Shown here: positions 8,381 to 17,098 of the stretch, piece by piece | Layout of the letters: each line of letters opens with the position of its first letter | Numbering within the stretch: the first letter of the stretch is position 1 | Assembly: GCF_030538495.1 (NCBI RefSeq) | Contig: NZ_JAUNTW010000015.1 | Location: 1-39,531, forward strand | Source: Paracoccus sp. (in: a-proteobacteria) | GTDB lineage: Bacteria; Pseudomonadota; Alphaproteobacteria; Rhodobacterales; Rhodobacteraceae | DNA: 39,531 bases | Direction: 5' to 3' | Notes under the pieces: generated by a model | Told to the model about the DNA's origin: nothing | What the model saw: only the letters and a program-made list of their open reading frames with translations | Database searches by the model: none | Made by a program: the position numbers and the translations under genes

Positions 8381-9303
8381 TGGCGCGCGATCATCTGCAC
8401 GGGGTTCTGGCGGTGCTGTTTGCGTCCGTTGTGTGGGGAACGACCGGGACGGCGGCGACCTTGGCGCCCGAGGTCAGCGCGGCGGCCATAGGCGCGGCGG
8501 CCATGGGCGTGGGCGGGCTGATGCAGGCGGCGATCGCGGGGCGGGGGCTGGCACGCGCATGGCCGCAACTGCGCGCGCATTGGGGGCTGCTGCTGATTGG
8601 CGGGCTGTCGGTCGCGATCTATCCGCTGGCCTTTTACGGGTCGATGCGGCTGGCCGGGGTTACGATTGGCACGGTCATCACACTGGGATCCGCGCCGCTG
8701 CTGTCGGCGCTGCTGGAATATGTGATCGACGGCGCGCGGCTGTCGCTGCGCTGGCTGATGGGCGCGGTGATCGGGCTGGCGGGGATGGTGCTGCTGTGTC
8801 TGGCCGAAATGAACGGCCACGGCACCGGCGGGCAGGTGCTGCCCGGCACGGCTTTGGGGCTGGTCGGAGGGCTGACCTATGCCGCCTATTCATGGGCGGC
8901 GCGGGGGCTGATGATGGGCGGTATCCGGTCGCGCACGGCCATGGGCGCGGTGTTCGGGATCGGCGGGCTGTTGTTGATGCCGGTGCTGATCGCGACGGGC
9001 GCGCCGTTTCTGCAATCGGCGGTGAACTTGTCGGTCGGGGTCTATATGGCCGTGGTGCCGATGTTTCTGGGCTATGTCGCGTTTGGATATGGGCTGGCGC
9101 GGGTCAGCGCCAGCACGGCCACCACGATCACGCTGACCGAACCCGTGGTTGCGGCGATGCTGGCCATCGTGATTGTCGGCGAACGGTTGCAGGTGATGGG
9201 CTGGCTGGGCGTGGGGCTGATTTTGGCCTGTCTGGTGGTCATCACCATGCCCCGGCGACGCGCCCCGCGTTTTACATCACCAGAACCTGCGTCCCAACCT
9301 TAG
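8377..9303 (+). CDS. EamA/DMT-family transporter
   Basis: 308 residues with about ten hydrophobic segments arranged as two EamA repeats: the first begins LHGVLAVLFASVVWGTTGTAA, the second LPGTALGLVGGLTYAAYSWAA. The end of the second repeat has ATTITLTEPVVAAMLAIVIVGE, the conserved EamA terminus. These inner-membrane proteins export amino acids or other metabolites. Control by the overlapping TetR regulator fits an exporter induced by its substrate. The last 32 bases overlap the convergent L,D-transpeptidase gene. Confidence 0.9.
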   Translation: MMARDHLHGVLAVLFASVVWGTTGTAATLAPEVSAAAIGAAAMGVGGLMQAAIAGRGLARAWPQLRAHWGLLLIGGLSVAIYPLAFYGSMRLAGVTIGTVITLGSAPLLSALLEYVIDGARLSLRWLMGAVIGLAGMVLLCLAEMNGHGTGGQVLPGTALGLVGGLTYAAYSWAARGLMMGGIRSRTAMGAVFGIGGLLLMPVLIATGAPFLQSAVNLSVGVYMAVVPMFLGYVAFGYGLARVSASTATTITLTEPVVAAMLAIVIVGERLQVMGWLGVGLILACLVVITMPRRRAPRFTSPEPASQP

Positions 9304-9868
9304 CCAGCCCGAACAATTCCGCGATATGTTCGTTATATAACCCGATGCAGCCATTTGACGACCGCCGCCCGATCTTGCGCGTATCATGCGTGCCGTGGAT
9401 GCGGTAATATTGCCATGACAGCCACAGCGCATGTGTCCCCATCGGGTTATCCGGCCCCGGAGGCACAAAGTCGGGCCAGTCGGGGTTGCGCCGCTTCATT
9501 TCCGGGGTGGGCGCCCAGGACGGGCCTTCGACCTTGCGGATGATCTCGGTCCGACCGGTGCGGGTCAGATCGTCGCTGACCGGAATCGACGACGGATAAA
9601 GCCGATACACGCTTTCATCTTCGGACCAGAAATGCACGGCGCGCGATGTCAGATCGCACAGGATCGCGCCATTGGTCAGGTTCTGGAAATGCGGCCGCCA
9701 GTCCTGCATCCGAAAGCTGCTGATATTGTGCTGCGGCGGGGCCGTGGCGGGGGCTGCGGGTTCGTCAAACAGGTCCTGCGCGCGGGCGGGAACGGTCAGC
9801 GCCGCCGCGCCCAGTGCCACCGTCGCCCCCAGAAAACGGCGGCGGCTGGTGAAATCGGGTTTGCTCAT
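9272..9868 (-). CDS. L,D-transpeptidase (YkuD/ErfK), Tat-exported
   Basis: 198 residues. The N-terminus has a twin-arginine motif (SRRRFLGA) followed by a hydrophobic stretch and AxA at PARA, so Tat export to the periplasm is likely. The YkuD domain ends with IHGTHDTRKIGRRSSNGCIGLYN: His158 and Cys174 are the catalytic pair. The residue after GCI is normally Arg and here reads Gly-Leu, an unusual site. Such enzymes make 3-3 crosslinks or attach lipoproteins to peptidoglycan. GAGG precedes the ATG. Its tail overlaps the EamA gene. Confidence 0.88.
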   Translation of the reverse strand: MSKPDFTSRRRFLGATVALGAAALTVPARAQDLFDEPAAPATAPPQHNISSFRMQDWRPHFQNLTNGAILCDLTSRAVHFWSEDESVYRLYPSSIPVSDDLTRTGRTEIIRKVEGPSWAPTPEMKRRNPDWPDFVPPGPDNPMGTHALWLSWQYYRIHGTHDTRKIGRRSSNGCIGLYNEHIAELFGLAKVGTQVLVM

Positions 9869-10059
9869 GTCATGTCCTCGTGCTGGCGCCTCTGACGGGC
9901 GGTTTCGTGCAAGATAATCGCGCCGCGCGCCCCGAACAACTGAAAGCCCCGTGAACGGGGCGGCGCGGATTTCATCGCGTCTTCACGACATCTTGCGTTT
10001 GAAGCGGGGGCAGGGCTTTTGTAAAACAAGGGCAAAAGACGATTGTGGGGCGCAGGAAT

Positions 10060-10575
10060 ATGAACAAAATCAAACTGGTGGGGTTGCTGGCGGTCATGGC
10101 GCTGCCCGCCTGTATGCCGCAAATGCCGGGGCCGGGGATGATGCCGGATGTGGCACCGGTGGCCGAACCGGTGGCGGCGGCGCAGGTGGACAGTGCGCAA
10201 ATTCAGGCGCGGGTGTTGCAACAGATCAACACTTTGCGCGGCAATATCGGGCTGAATCCGCTGGTCCAAAGCCCGCAACTGGACGCCGCCGCGCTGCAAC
10301 ATTCGCGCGATATGTCAGCGCAGAACCGCGCCTGGCATTGGGGCAGCGACGGCACATCGCCGCTGGATCGCGCCCGGTCGCAGGGCTATGGCGGCCGGAT
10401 TCTGGGCGAGAATATTTCCGAAAGCTACGAAGACGATATGCAAACCCTGTCGGCCTGGATGTCGAAACGCGACACCCGCGACGTGATCATGGACCCGGCG
10501 GCGGTCAATCTGGGCTTTGCGTGGTATAAAGAGGCGTCGGGCAAGCTGTGGTGGACGCTGCTTGCCGGAACCTGA
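10060..10575 (+). CDS. CAP/SCP-domain secreted lipoprotein
   Basis: 171 residues. MNKIKLVGLLAVMALPAC has a signal peptide ending in a plausible lipobox with Cys18. A Pro/Val/Ala-rich linker follows, then a CAP domain: INTLRGNIGLNPLVQSPQLD, AALQHSRDMSAQN, GENISES and NLGFAWYKEASGKLWWTLLAG are the expected CAP1-4 type segments. The function of bacterial CAP proteins is mostly unknown. The ATG at 10060, just behind a GCAGGA, begins the signal peptide; the frame is open a few codons further. The position between two L,D-transpeptidase genes suggests a cell-envelope role. Confidence 0.85.
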   Translation: MNKIKLVGLLAVMALPACMPQMPGPGMMPDVAPVAEPVAAAQVDSAQIQARVLQQINTLRGNIGLNPLVQSPQLDAAALQHSRDMSAQNRAWHWGSDGTSPLDRARSQGYGGRILGENISESYEDDMQTLSAWMSKRDTRDVIMDPAAVNLGFAWYKEASGKLWWTLLAGT

Positions 10576-10584
10576 GACCTGACG

Positions 10585-10611
10585 AAAAGCCCCGGTTGAT
10601 CCGGGGCTTTT
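10585..10611. terminator. bidirectional intrinsic terminator
   Basis: AAAAGCCCCGG and CCGGGGCTTTT form a perfect 11-bp stem around TTGAT. It serves the CAP gene on the plus strand and, with its symmetric A/T ends, the convergent L,D-transpeptidase on the minus strand. Confidence 0.85.
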
Positions 10612-10614
10612 GCG

Positions 10615-11139
10615 TTATGCAGTGATGACAATCGGCACGCCGGGGCGCAGCATCGAATACACTTCTTCGATTTCGCCATCGGTCACGGCGATGCAGCCCG
10701 CCGTCCAGTCGCGTTGTTTCGGGAACAGGTTGTTGCCTTCGGGGCCGCGACCATGGATGAAAATATCGCCGCCGGGGCTGCGGCCATGGGCGGCGGCAAA
10801 GGCGCGGTCATGCGGGTTGGGATAGGACACGCCCACCGACAGATGGTAACGGCTGCGCGGATTGAACCGGTCGATGATATACACGCCTTCGGGCGTTTTG
10901 CCGTCACCTTCGAATTGTTTATGCCCGACCGGGACGTTGCCCAGACTGACATTATAGGATTTGACCACCTGATTGCCGCTGAACAGGTGCATCCGGCGCT
11001 GACCTTTGTTCACCGTGACCTGCGTAATCGCGGGGCCGTTATAGACCAGAAATTTGCTGCGCGGTTGTTGCGGTTTGCCGCAGGCGGCCAAAATGGCCAA
11101 TGCGGACAACGCAAATGTCCGTCGGTTGATCCCGTTCAT
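10615..11139 (-). CDS. L,D-transpeptidase (YkuD), lipoprotein type
   Basis: 174 residues. The N-terminus NRRTFALSALAILAACGK contains a lipobox (LAAC, Cys20) and also two arginines before the hydrophobic core. The YkuD domain runs from about 35: VNKGQRRMHLFSG, DGKTPEGVYIIDRFNP, IFIHGRGPEGN and the catalytic DWTAGCIAVTDGEIEEVY (His129, Cys149). The DWTAGCIA form is typical of this subfamily. The ATG at 11139 is preceded in frame by a GTG, so 11142 is an alternative. It faces the CAP-domain gene across the shared terminator. Confidence 0.9.
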   Translation of the reverse strand: MNGINRRTFALSALAILAACGKPQQPRSKFLVYNGPAITQVTVNKGQRRMHLFSGNQVVKSYNVSLGNVPVGHKQFEGDGKTPEGVYIIDRFNPRSRYHLSVGVSYPNPHDRAFAAAHGRSPGGDIFIHGRGPEGNNLFPKQRDWTAGCIAVTDGEIEEVYSMLRPGVPIVITA

Positions 11140-11198
11140 CACTGCCTCTGCCGATTTTTATCGTTGCCACTCATGTAACATGGAATAGCGCAAAAGTG

Positions 11199-12419
11199 CT
11201 AGCAAAGCGTTAATTCCGCGCCGATTTCGACATGCGGCGAAAAGCGGAACTGATCGACCACCCAGACCCGTTTCAGCGCATATCCCGCCTGCACCAAAAT
11301 CCGTGCATCGCGGGCAAAAGTCACTGGATCACAGGATATTGCGGCCACGACCGGCACACGAGACGCGGCAATCTGATGCATTTGCGGTTCCGCCCCGGCG
11401 CGCGGCGGGTCGATCACGATTGCGTCAAAACGAGTGAACTCATCCGCTAACAGGGGGCGGCGGGCCAGATCGCGGACCTGCGTTGTGACCCGATTCAGCC
11501 CCTGTGCGCCACGCCACCCCGAATCAAGCGCGGCCAGCGGCGCGGCCAATCCTTCGACCGCCGTGACCGCCGCCGTTTCCGCCAGCGGCAGGGTGAAGGT
11601 CCCGCAACCGGCGAACAGATCGATGATCTGACGCGCGCCCTGCGTGATGTCGCGGATGGCGGCGGTCAGCGCGTCCTGGCCCGGTTGGGTCGCCTGCAAA
11701 AACGCGCCGGGCGGCGGCACGACCTGCGCGCGCCCCATCGGCAGAGCAGGCGGGCGGCGGGTGATCGCCTGACCGTCCCAATCCAGCCGCGCCAGATCGC
11801 CGGTGTCCGCCAGCCCCGCCAGCACCTGAAACAGAGCCGCATCCATCGGTTTACCGCCGCGCGCCGCCACGTCCAGACCGGCGGGGCCATGCGTCACGGT
11901 CAGGCTGATTTCGCCCGCGCGTGACCCGCCCGCCGCCACAATGTCGCGCAGCAGCGGCAGCGCCGCCGTGATTTCGGGCCGCATCACCAGACAATCGGAC
12001 AGATCCACGATCACATCTGACGCGCGCCCGTGAAAACCGACCAAAGCGCCTTTTTTCGTCCTCCGCCCCGACAAAACCGCCCTCCGGCGCGACCTGAGGG
12101 GCGAGCTATGCACCCCCACAATCGGCGCGTCCAAGCCCTGCGCGGTCAGTGCGGTTTCGACGACCTGACGTTTCCACCCGGCGGTGAAGGCGTCCGTCGC
12201 GTGCATCAGGCTGCACCCACCACAGGCGCGATAATGCGGGCAGGGCGCGCGCACCCGGTCGGGGGACGGCGTGATGATTTTCGGCGCGGTGATGCGGCCA
12301 TCGGTCACGTCGCCCTCGATCACCTCACCGGGCAGAGTTTGCGCGGCCAATGCGCGCGCATCGCCTGCAACCGCCACCCCGTCACCTTTGCGGCCCAGCC
12401 GTTCGATGGTCCAGATCAT
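11199..12419 (-). CDS. TrmA/RlmD-type RNA (uracil-5-)-methyltransferase
   Basis: 406 residues. An N-terminal TRAM-like domain (ERLGRKGDGVAV, LPGEVIEGDV) is followed by an Fe-S cluster site CPHYRACGGCSLMH. The Rossmann part has DLFAGCGTFTLPLAE, the DPPRAGAE motif and the catalytic Cys in AISCDPVTFARD. The family methylates C5 of uracil in 23S rRNA or tRNA; sequence alone does not fix the target position. It is the last gene of the unit starting at hslO, and its ATG overlaps the stop of the ABC transporter (12416-12419). Confidence 0.92.
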   Translation of the reverse strand: MIWTIERLGRKGDGVAVAGDARALAAQTLPGEVIEGDVTDGRITAPKIITPSPDRVRAPCPHYRACGGCSLMHATDAFTAGWKRQVVETALTAQGLDAPIVGVHSSPLRSRRRAVLSGRRTKKGALVGFHGRASDVIVDLSDCLVMRPEITAALPLLRDIVAAGGSRAGEISLTVTHGPAGLDVAARGGKPMDAALFQVLAGLADTGDLARLDWDGQAITRRPPALPMGRAQVVPPPGAFLQATQPGQDALTAAIRDITQGARQIIDLFAGCGTFTLPLAETAAVTAVEGLAAPLAALDSGWRGAQGLNRVTTQVRDLARRPLLADEFTRFDAIVIDPPRAGAEPQMHQIAASRVPVVAAISCDPVTFARDARILVQAGYALKRVWVVDQFRFSPHVEIGAELTLC

Positions 12420-14248
12420 TCTTCCCCCAGAAATCCGCCCGACTGATGCGCCCAGAACCGGGCATAGCGCCCGCCTGCTGCCAGCAACGCATCATGCGTT
12501 CCCTGTTCCACGATCTGCCCGTCGTCAATCACGATAATGCGGTCCAGTTCGGCAATGGTGGACAGGCGGTGCGCAATCGCCAGCACGGTTTTGCCCTGCA
12601 TCGCGCGGGTCAGCGCGGCCTGAACCTGCGATTCAACCTGGCTGTCTAATGCGCTTGTCGCTTCATCCAGCACCAGAATGGGGGCGTCTTTCAGGAAGGC
12701 GCGGGCAAGCGCGATCCGCTGCCGTTGACCGCCCGACAGCTTCACCCCGCGTTCGCCCAGATGCGCGTCATATCCGGTTCGCCCCGCATGATCGCGCAGG
12801 GTCAGGATGAAATCATGCGCCTCGGCCGCTTTGGCTGCGGCGACGATGTCGGCGTCATTCGCGTCGGGGCGACCATACAGAATGTTGTCCCGCGCGGATC
12901 GGTTGAACATCGCGGTTTCCTGCGTGACCATGGCGATTTGCCGGCGCAGGCTTTCCTGCGTCACGCCGCGCAGATCGTGACCATCCAGCCGGATCGCGCC
13001 CTGTTCCACATCATAGAGCCGCAACAGCAGCGCAACCATCGTCGATTTGCCCGCGCCGGACGCGCCGACGATGCCGATTTTCTCGCCCGGCTGAATGGTC
13101 AGGGTCACATCGCGCAAGCCCCCCGCAGCCCGGCCATAGGCGAACCCCACGCCGTCAAACTGGATCGCGCCGGTGACGCGGGTCAGGCTGACAGCGCCCG
13201 CCGCATCGGTCAGGGCGTGGGGCGGGGACAGGGTGAGCATGCCATCCTCGACCTCGCCGATATTGCCCCAGATGGTCATCAGGGACATGCTGACCCAGCC
13301 GGTCATCTGCGACAGGCGCATTGCAATCGCGCCCGCCGCCGCGACATCGCCCACCGTCGCCGCGCCCTGACGCCACAGCAGGATCGCGCCGCCGACCAAA
13401 ATCACCGGCAGCACCCCTGCAATCACCATCAGCGACAGCCGGAACCATGTGCTGACCACGCCGAAATCAATCGCGCGTTCGCGAAACCCGACCATAGCGC
13501 CCAAAGCCGCGCGGTCTTCGTGCGCGTGATGGGCGAACAGCTTCACGGTTTTGATGTTGGTGATCGTGTCCACGACCTGACCCGTGACCATGGCCCGCGC
13601 ACTGGCCCGCGCGCCCGATTTCACCCGGATGCGCGGCAGAAAATACCGGATCAGCGCCAGATAGGCCGCCAGCCAGATCAGCAGCGCAACCGCGCCCCAG
13701 CCATCCACCATCATCAAAAACGCGGCCGATCCGATGACGCTGGCCAATGCAAAGGCGACCGTGTTCACCATATCCGACGCGACATCCGTCACCGCGCGCG
13801 CCGTCTGCATCTGCTTCTGCGCCAGCCGCCCGGCAAAGTCGTTGTCAAAGAACGTCACCGAATGGCCCATCGTCCAGCGATGCAGCCGCGACAGCACCAG
13901 CGGCAGGATATTCGGGCCGATGATGACGTTGGAACTGGCCGTGGACAGGCCGAAAATCGCGGGCCGCAAGATCAGGAAAAACACGATGAACCCGGCGATC
14001 AGCCAGCCGTTTTCGGTCCAGAACGTCCCCGGCGCGCTGCCCGTGACGGCATCAACGACCATGCCCAACAGCAGCGCCGATACGACATCCGCCATCCCGC
14101 CCAAGGCTGACGCGACCGCAGCAAAGCCCAACCCCCGCCACGCCCCTGACAGGCACCAGCCGAAAAACGGAATCAGCCGTGCCGGGGGCGGGCCGTCTGC
14201 GGGGCGAAAGGCATCGACCATGCGCCCGAAATAACCGTGCAAATTCAT
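12416..14248 (-). CDS. ABC exporter, fused permease-ATPase (MsbA-like half transporter)
   Basis: 610 residues. The transmembrane domain (about 25-330) holds roughly six hydrophobic segments, e.g. VALLIWLAAYLALI and MVIAGVLPVILVGGAILLW. The nucleotide-binding domain has Walker A GASGAGKST (about 394-403), signature LSGGQ (504-508), Walker B ILVLDEATSALD (524-535) and switch His in AIAHRLST. Homodimers of this type export lipids, peptides or drugs. The ATG at 14248 overlaps the cca stop (ATGA). The frame is open further upstream but only as an antisense-like Arg/Ala-rich run through cca. Confidence 0.92.
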   Translation of the reverse strand: MNLHGYFGRMVDAFRPADGPPPARLIPFFGWCLSGAWRGLGFAAVASALGGMADVVSALLLGMVVDAVTGSAPGTFWTENGWLIAGFIVFFLILRPAIFGLSTASSNVIIGPNILPLVLSRLHRWTMGHSVTFFDNDFAGRLAQKQMQTARAVTDVASDMVNTVAFALASVIGSAAFLMMVDGWGAVALLIWLAAYLALIRYFLPRIRVKSGARASARAMVTGQVVDTITNIKTVKLFAHHAHEDRAALGAMVGFRERAIDFGVVSTWFRLSLMVIAGVLPVILVGGAILLWRQGAATVGDVAAAGAIAMRLSQMTGWVSMSLMTIWGNIGEVEDGMLTLSPPHALTDAAGAVSLTRVTGAIQFDGVGFAYGRAAGGLRDVTLTIQPGEKIGIVGASGAGKSTMVALLLRLYDVEQGAIRLDGHDLRGVTQESLRRQIAMVTQETAMFNRSARDNILYGRPDANDADIVAAAKAAEAHDFILTLRDHAGRTGYDAHLGERGVKLSGGQRQRIALARAFLKDAPILVLDEATSALDSQVESQVQAALTRAMQGKTVLAIAHRLSTIAELDRIIVIDDGQIVEQGTHDALLAAGGRYARFWAHQSGGFLGEE

Positions 14249-15375
14249 GTTCCTGCCCCCGCGGCTGTGATCAATTCGGTGCGTGACAGGGTGAATCCGC
14301 TGTCGATCCACGCGGCTTCGGCGGCCCGCAGCGCGCGCCCGACGGCGGGGCCGGTCAGGTCCAGATCGGCGGCGCGCAGGGGCAGGCGCGCCGTGGCCGC
14401 GCGCGCCAGACGGTCGCGCCAATCGGCGGGCAGCGCGGCCCCACGCGACGCCCGGATCAGCGCCACATCCGCGCCCGCATCCGCGCCCAGTTCATAACCC
14501 GCCCGGTCCAGCGACCAATCCGCCGCAACCGCCTGAACCCGCGCCGTTTGCCCGCGCAATTCCGCCCGCGACAGGCGCAGCGCATCGGCGTTGTCCGACA
14601 GCGCGGCCAGACGGCGGGGCCAGTCGCCGGGCGCATCCTCGGCCCGCAGCAGGGCCTGCAACGCATCCGCATCCGCGCCGGGCAGGACCACATCCAGCAC
14701 CCCGGTGTCCGCCATCAGCGCGACTGACGCGCCGGGGGCGGGCGCGGCCAGCAGTTTCTTCACCTCGGCCCCGATGCGTTCGCGGGCGATCTGGTGCAAC
14801 CCGTCGCGCAGCGTGCCACAGGCCGCAACCGCCCCCGGTTCCGCCAACTGGCCATAGCGCGCGTAAAGCCGGAAAAACCGCAGGATGCGCAGGTAATCCT
14901 CGGCGATGCGCTGCGCCGGATCGCCCACGAACCGCAGCCGCCGCGCCGCCAGATCGGGCAGGCCGCCGACCAGATCAATCACCCGCCCGTCGCGCCCGGC
15001 ATAGAGCGCGTTCATCGTAAAATCGCGCCGCGCCGCGTCTTGCGCCAGATCATCGGTAAAGGCCACAACCGCCCGCCGCCCGTCGGTTTCGACATCGCGG
15101 CGCAGGGTTGTGACCTCATACCCCTGCCCATTGCTGATGATGGTGATGGTGCCGTGATCCAGCCCGGTCGGCACGGTGCGCAGGTCCGCCTGTGCCGCCA
15201 GCGTCATCACCTGATCGGGCGGAATATCGGTCGCAATGTCAATATCATCAATGGGTTGCCCCATCAGGCTGTTGCGCACCGCGCCGCCGACCAGCCATGC
15301 CCGGCCGCCGCGTTCCAAGGCGTCCAGCACCCGGTTCAGCCCTGGATCGGCCCATATCGCCGGCGGCATCCTCAT
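14245..15375 (-). CDS. cca: CCA tRNA nucleotidyltransferase / poly(A) polymerase-like
   Basis: 376 residues. The nucleotidyltransferase head contains LVGGAVRNSLMG and the metal-binding DDIDIATD, followed by DLAQDAARRDFTMNALY and EDYLRILRFFRLYARYG of the RNA- and base-recognition region. The C-terminal half is less conserved. The protein adds or repairs the CCA end of tRNAs in the cytoplasm. The ATG at 15375 (MRMPPAIW) overlaps the Nudix stop as ATGA; the upstream-open frame is not homologous. GGAVRN has Asn where many family members have Asp. Confidence 0.92.
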   Translation of the reverse strand: MRMPPAIWADPGLNRVLDALERGGRAWLVGGAVRNSLMGQPIDDIDIATDIPPDQVMTLAAQADLRTVPTGLDHGTITIISNGQGYEVTTLRRDVETDGRRAVVAFTDDLAQDAARRDFTMNALYAGRDGRVIDLVGGLPDLAARRLRFVGDPAQRIAEDYLRILRFFRLYARYGQLAEPGAVAACGTLRDGLHQIARERIGAEVKKLLAAPAPGASVALMADTGVLDVVLPGADADALQALLRAEDAPGDWPRRLAALSDNADALRLSRAELRGQTARVQAVAADWSLDRAGYELGADAGADVALIRASRGAALPADWRDRLARAATARLPLRAADLDLTGPAVGRALRAAEAAWIDSGFTLSRTELITAAGAGT

Positions 15376-15962
15376 CGCGCCAACCGCTGCGCCAGTCCCA
15401 ACAGGATGCGCGCCGTCGCCCCCCACAGGTAATACGGCCCAAACGGTGCCGCGTAATAGGCCCGCCAGCCGCCGCGCCATGGACGTTCCTGCACGCTGTA
15501 ACGCGCGGGGTCGGCGATATGGGCAAAGGGCAGGGTGAACACCTCGGCCACTTCGCCGGCTTCGGGGGTGGGGGTAAAGGGGCCGTGGATCAGCGCAACG
15601 ACCGGAGTCACCGCGAAACTGGTCACGGTGCGGTGCGGGGTCAGGGTGCCGATGATGTCCACCTGCGCGGGGTTCAGGCCGATTTCTTCGCGCGCTTCGC
15701 GCAGGGCGGCGGCGGTTTCATCCGCATCGCCCGGATCAACCTTGCCCCCCGGCAGCGCGATTTGCCCCGGATGATGGCGCAACCCCGATGCGCGTTTCGT
15801 CAGAACCAGCCGCCCGTCATCGGCGTGAAACGCCGCCAGAACCCCCGCCGCCCGCAGCGCCACATCCGGCACAGCGACATCGGGGTTCAGGTCAAAATCC
15901 GACGATGGCCCTGCCGAAACCGACAGGGCCTGACGCAGAATGTCGGGCGACCACGCCGTCAT
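15372..15962 (-). CDS. Nudix hydrolase, CoA pyrophosphatase (NudL/YeaB) type
   Basis: 196 residues. The Nudix box GGKVDPGDADETAAALREAR, continuing EEIGL, is complete with both metal-binding glutamates. Before it, RASGLRHHPGQIALPGG is the CoA-pyrophosphatase signature (LxxHxGQxxFPGG-like). The family cleaves CoA and acyl-CoA to 3',5'-ADP and phosphopantetheine. Start ATG at 15962 overlaps the hslO stop; the stop overlaps the cca start. Both junctions are ATGA. Confidence 0.9.
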   Translation of the reverse strand: MTAWSPDILRQALSVSAGPSSDFDLNPDVAVPDVALRAAGVLAAFHADDGRLVLTKRASGLRHHPGQIALPGGKVDPGDADETAAALREAREEIGLNPAQVDIIGTLTPHRTVTSFAVTPVVALIHGPFTPTPEAGEVAEVFTLPFAHIADPARYSVQERPWRGGWRAYYAAPFGPYYLWGATARILLGLAQRLAR

Positions 15963-16963
15963 GCCGTGGTCAGCGGCTGGCCGTCGGCGTCGATTGTCGC
16001 CTCGAACCCCAGACTGCGGGGGTCGAATTGGTAATGCGCGCCGCAGAACTGGCAATCGGCGGTGACGATGCCCGCATCGGTGGTCATATGCGCAATGTCC
16101 TTGGCCGAATAAATCGACAAGGTGCCACGCACCCGATCCGCATCACAGGAGCAGCCGAATTCGACCCGCTGCGCGTCGAACACGCGCGGGGTTTCTTCGT
16201 GGAACAGGCGCAGCAGCAGGTCGGTGGGACCGACCGAGGGGCCGATCAGTTCCAACACCTCGACCGTGTCCAACAGCATGTTGGCGCGGGTCCAATCCTC
16301 GGATTCGGCGCCTTGCAGGATGTCGGCGGCTTCGATCAGGCCGCCTTCGCCGGTGCCGCCATCTGCCGTCATCGGCTGCGCGGGCAGGGTTTGCAGCATG
16401 ATGCCGCCCGCCCGCCATTGCGCTGTTTCGCCGGTGATCTGCGACATGCCGGATGCCAGCTGGAACCGTGTCGGCAGCTGTTCGGACTGCGCGAAATAGG
16501 TTTGCGCACAGGCCGACAGCGACCCACCGGCCAGCGGCGTGATCCCCTGATACGGCGTCGATCCCGCGCCCTGATCAATCAGGATCGCGAAATAACCGTC
16601 GCCGATCTGATCAAACGGCGCGCGGTCATCCAGACGGTCGGCGTCAAAGCTGGCCCAGGCGCGGATGCGCGCGGGCTGGTCATCGCCTTCGGGGGCGTAG
16701 TAATCGGCGGCAATCGTGCGGATCGCGCCGGTGCCACGGACCTGCAAGCTGAGCTTCCACCGCAATTTGATGGTCGGGCCGATCAGCGCGGTCAGCAACG
16801 CCAGTTCCGCCACCACGGCGCTGACCGCGGCGGGGTAATCATGGCGCGACAGAATGTGATCCAGAACCCCATCCAGCCGCGCGACGCGGCCCCGAATGGC
16901 GGAACGGTCCAATTGGAACGGCAGAACAGTGTCGTCCCAGGCGATCTGGTTGATTTTCGTCAT
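15959..16963 (-). CDS. hslO: Hsp33 redox-regulated chaperone
   Basis: 334 residues. Hsp33 is a cytoplasmic holdase activated when its zinc-binding cysteines are oxidised. The C-terminal redox switch is present: CSC (in EFGCSCDADRV) and CQFC (in TADCQFCGAHYQFD). The N-terminal part has DGVLDHILSRHDYP and the usual GTGAIRTIAADYY region. I take the ATG at 16963 (MTKINQIAW) because AGGGA lies 6 bases upstream; an in-frame ATG at 16984 lacks this. It is the first gene of the five-gene overlapping unit, so its promoter (between 16964 and 17098) probably drives all five. Confidence 0.95.
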   Translation of the reverse strand: MTKINQIAWDDTVLPFQLDRSAIRGRVARLDGVLDHILSRHDYPAAVSAVVAELALLTALIGPTIKLRWKLSLQVRGTGAIRTIAADYYAPEGDDQPARIRAWASFDADRLDDRAPFDQIGDGYFAILIDQGAGSTPYQGITPLAGGSLSACAQTYFAQSEQLPTRFQLASGMSQITGETAQWRAGGIMLQTLPAQPMTADGGTGEGGLIEAADILQGAESEDWTRANMLLDTVEVLELIGPSVGPTDLLLRLFHEETPRVFDAQRVEFGCSCDADRVRGTLSIYSAKDIAHMTTDAGIVTADCQFCGAHYQFDPRSLGFEATIDADGQPLTTA

Positions 16964-17098
16964 AGCGAATCCCTGAATATTCAAAGCCCCCAGCGGGGTG
17001 TTGGCCCCTATATAAGTGTTTCATCGCCAATCCCAAGGCCCGCCTTTCGCGCCTGCCCAAAACGGGTTAACCGGGGACGATTGGACAAAGGACCGCCC

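Noticed and set aside
9944..9961. GCCCCGT/ACGGGGC hairpin between the L,D-transpeptidase and CAP genes as a terminator
   Set aside because: It lies between divergent starts, has no T-run and does not end any gene.
14249..14422. upstream extension of the ABC exporter frame
   Set aside because: Arg/Ala-rich antisense-like run inside cca; the ATGA overlap at 14245-14248 gives the natural start.
15788..17098. long upstream extension of the plus-strand Nudix gene
   Set aside because: The frame runs antisense to hslO and gives low-complexity sequence; the ATG at 17099 with AAAGGA starts the homologous part.
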